DNA from: Bacilli bacterium
Lineage (GTDB): Bacteria; Bacillota_I; Bacilli_A; RFN20; CAG-826
Direction: 5' to 3'
Assembly: GCA_900767825.1 (NCBI GenBank)
Contig: CAAGAN010000032.1
Location: 1 to 64,000, forward strand
DNA length: 64,000 bases
Positions 62,365 through 64,000 of the stretch are shown here, piece by piece; position 1 is the stretch's first letter; the number at the start of each line of letters is the position of its first letter. Under the pieces are notes generated by a model, which saw nothing but the letters and a program-made list of their open reading frames with translations, had not been told where the DNA came from and did no database searches. Position numbers and translations under genes: made by a program.

Positions 62365-63072
62365 ATGAAATCAAAATTAAAGAAAACCATCGCCCTAGTC
62401 CTTGTTGGAGGATCTGGAGAAAGGTTTGGAAAAGAAAAACAATTTGTTTTGGCTTTAAACCGTCCTTTAATGTCTTTTGCTATTGAAGAATTAGGTCTTT
62501 CTCCTTATATCGATGAGATTGTTCTTGTCGGGAAAAAAGGGACTCTAAATAAAACGCTAGAGATAGGGAAGGCTTATGCAAATAACAAGCTAAAAGCTGT
62601 TATAGAAGGAGGAAAGACTCGTCAAGAATCTTCCTATAAAGGCGTTAAATTCCTTATCGATAGCGGTTTTTCTCCCGATTCAATTGTCTTGATTCAAGAT
62701 GGGGATAGACCAAATATTACCCAAGAAATGATTAAGGAAAATGTTGAATCCGCCAAAATCAATAAAGCTGCAGTAACTGCTATAAAAGAACCTAATTCGG
62801 TTTTTGTCTCTAATAACGATTACAAAGTAAATTCCTATTTGGATAGAAATGAAATCTATGAGGCACAGACTCCTCAGACTTTTGAATTAGGCTTAATTTA
62901 TAAAGCACATCTTAAAGGAGATAAAAGGAAAGGAATAAGCGATGATGCTAGTTTAGTAAGATTACTTAAAAAAGACGTCGCGATTGTTCCAGGAGACAAA
63001 AATAATATTAAAATAAATTACGTTAGCGATCTTAATTATTTCGAATACATCAAAGGAGGGCTAAATAGATGA
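62365..63072 (+). CDS. ispD: 2-C-methyl-D-erythritol 4-phosphate cytidylyltransferase
   Basis: 235 aa. ALVLVGGSGERFGKEKQF is the CTP-binding loop; EGGKTRQESSYKG, LIQDGDRPNIT and AQTPQTFELG are IspD blocks. Third step of the MEP isoprenoid pathway; a TarI-type cytidylyltransferase is a less likely alternative. The pathway's other genes are not in the window. Its TGA overlaps the next ATG. Confidence 0.9.
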   Translation: MKSKLKKTIALVLVGGSGERFGKEKQFVLALNRPLMSFAIEELGLSPYIDEIVLVGKKGTLNKTLEIGKAYANNKLKAVIEGGKTRQESSYKGVKFLIDSGFSPDSIVLIQDGDRPNITQEMIKENVESAKINKAAVTAIKEPNSVFVSNNDYKVNSYLDRNEIYEAQTPQTFELGLIYKAHLKGDKRKGISDDASLVRLLKKDVAIVPGDKNNIKINYVSDLNYFEYIKGGLNR

Positions 63073-63446
63073 ATGAATATCTTCCTAAAGTAGGCGAATG
63101 TGCCATTGGGACTGTTGTCGCTGTCTATTCTAGCTATGCTATCCTCCTTTTTGATGAAGGATGGACGGGATTGCTACATATAAGCGAAGTATCTTTTAAC
63201 TACATTCGCTCATTTACCTCTTTCATAACCATTGGAAGTATCTATAATGTCAAGGTCATTGATGTTAACAAAGAGACGAAAAGCGTTAGGGTCTCCTTGA
63301 AACAAATGACTCCAAGCGAAAGACATGCAACCTTTCGCCACAAGAAAATCAATGAAAGTGAAATTGATTTCAAGGCATTAGAAGAGGCAAGGCCATCTTG
63401 GATAAAAGAGGAATTAACAAATATCGAGGCAAAAGAAAATGATTAA
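63069..63446 (+). CDS. S1-domain RNA-binding protein
   Basis: 125 aa. VGECAIGTVVAVYSSYAILLF, GLLHISEVSFNYI and VKVIDVNKETKSVRVSLKQM form one S1 domain, as in the small YugI/CvfD-type general stress proteins that bind the ribosome. AAAGGAGGG precedes the ATG inside ispD. Confidence 0.88.
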   Translation: MNEYLPKVGECAIGTVVAVYSSYAILLFDEGWTGLLHISEVSFNYIRSFTSFITIGSIYNVKVIDVNKETKSVRVSLKQMTPSERHATFRHKKINESEIDFKALEEARPSWIKEELTNIEAKEND

Positions 63447-64000
63447 AGTTAATCTAGAACACTTAGGCTTCAAGCTAAACGAAGCCGATTTTAAGGAAAA
63501 AGTTGCTCAAATCAACACTGCAATTAATGAAAAGACATTGCCAGGAAATGATTTCCTAGGTTGGGCTAATTATCCATATTCATACGATAAAGAAGAATTC
63601 GAACGTATCAAAAAAGATGCTAAATATATTAGGGAAAACTTTGATTGCCTAGTAGTTGCTGGTATCGGTGGTTCCTATTTAGGAGCTAGGGCTGCAATAG
63701 AAGCCATCAATGGTTTGTTTAAGGAAAATTCCTTCCCAATCATCTACATGGGTCAAACATTTTCCAGCAAATATGTAGCCCAAGTATTAAAGATGCTTAA
63801 AGGAAAGAAATTCGCTATCAATGTAATTTCTAAATCCGGAACCACAACCGAGACTTCAATTGCCTTCCGCCTTCTTAGAGAGCAACTAGAAGCCCAGATT
63901 GGAAAAGAAAATGCTTCTAAGGCTATATTTGCCACTACCGATGCCAAAAAAGGCGCATTGCTAGAATTATGCAAGAAATATGGCTATGAAAGATTTGTCT
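63439..64000 (+). CDS. pgi: Glucose-6-phosphate isomerase, partial
   Basis: The first 187 codons are present; the gene continues beyond the window. Starts MIKVNLEHLGFKL; VVAGIGGSYLGARAAIEA and VISKSGTTTETSIAFR are the sugar-phosphate-binding loops of the isomerase. Interconverts glucose-6- and fructose-6-phosphate. ATG lies 8 nt inside the end of the S1 gene with GAGG upstream. Confidence 0.96.
   Translation, partial: MIKVNLEHLGFKLNEADFKEKVAQINTAINEKTLPGNDFLGWANYPYSYDKEEFERIKKDAKYIRENFDCLVVAGIGGSYLGARAAIEAINGLFKENSFPIIYMGQTFSSKYVAQVLKMLKGKKFAINVISKSGTTTETSIAFRLLREQLEAQIGKENASKAIFATTDAKKGALLELCKKYGYERFV

Noticed and set aside
1..64000. Mycoplasma code with UGA as Trp
   Set aside because: Genes end at TGA at the expected length (for example ispD and the ylbF-like gene) and use TGG for Trp, so the code is standard.

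Overview
The window looks like chromosome from an uncultured, low-GC Bacillota close to the small-genome Bacilli/Mollicutes lineages. The AT content is high. TGA and TAA are used as stops and TGG as Trp, so the code is standard rather than mycoplasma-like. The tRNA genes encode their CCA ends. ProS is of the archaeal-like short type. RNase J, Spx, YlbF-, YitT- and MgtE-type proteins, PlsX and IspD (the MEP isoprenoid route) are all Bacillota-type genes. No phage, transposase or CRISPR array was seen.

Layout. 0.2-5 kb: a compact minus-strand operon of a 1205-aa superfamily-I helicase-like protein, a coiled-coil protein and a Vsr-endonuclease/Nudix fusion (the best candidate for an undescribed DNA-repair or defence unit). 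5-11 kb: a GNAT, a heterodimeric ABC exporter with a membrane protein, plsX. 11-20 kb: an SGNH hydrolase, a solitary ATPase flanked by twin palindromes, a Fic protein, tRNA-Ser, proS, a degenerate GGDEF/EAL-like membrane protein, tRNA-Ser, a second solitary ATPase. 20-27 kb: an ECF sigma/anti-sigma/lipoprotein operon, a MarR-MATE operon, YitT, a membrane-anchored thioredoxin-like protein. 27-36 kb: coaD-rsmD-ylbF, def, secreted proteins, rnjA-maf, a Cys-less EIIB-like protein, CYTH, spx. 37-45 kb: trpS-HAD, phosphohexomutase-rluA, tRNA-Ser, mutT, sdaA, a TetR/small-membrane-protein pair. 45-56 kb: nitroreductase, a third ATPase, a three-gene operon ending in unknown proteins, hpf, metK with a long structured leader, pduL, mgtE, tRNA-Leu, a fourth ATPase. 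56-64 kb: GNAT, CotH-like lipoprotein, a 6S-like RNA, ABC-F, LemA-like, HAD-ispD-S1-pgi (pgi runs off the end).

Themes. (1) Four solitary ATPases of the DUF234/DUF4143 type each sit behind a different, private, duplicated palindrome. (2) Many promoters place the -10 box 6-10 nt before the ATG, so leaderless mRNAs look common. (3) A 19-nt word close to AATAAGCGACCCGTGTATC recurs in five intergenic gaps. (4) A lipoprotein gene seems to have ACG where its ATG should be. All functions below are read from motifs by eye; no database search was possible.
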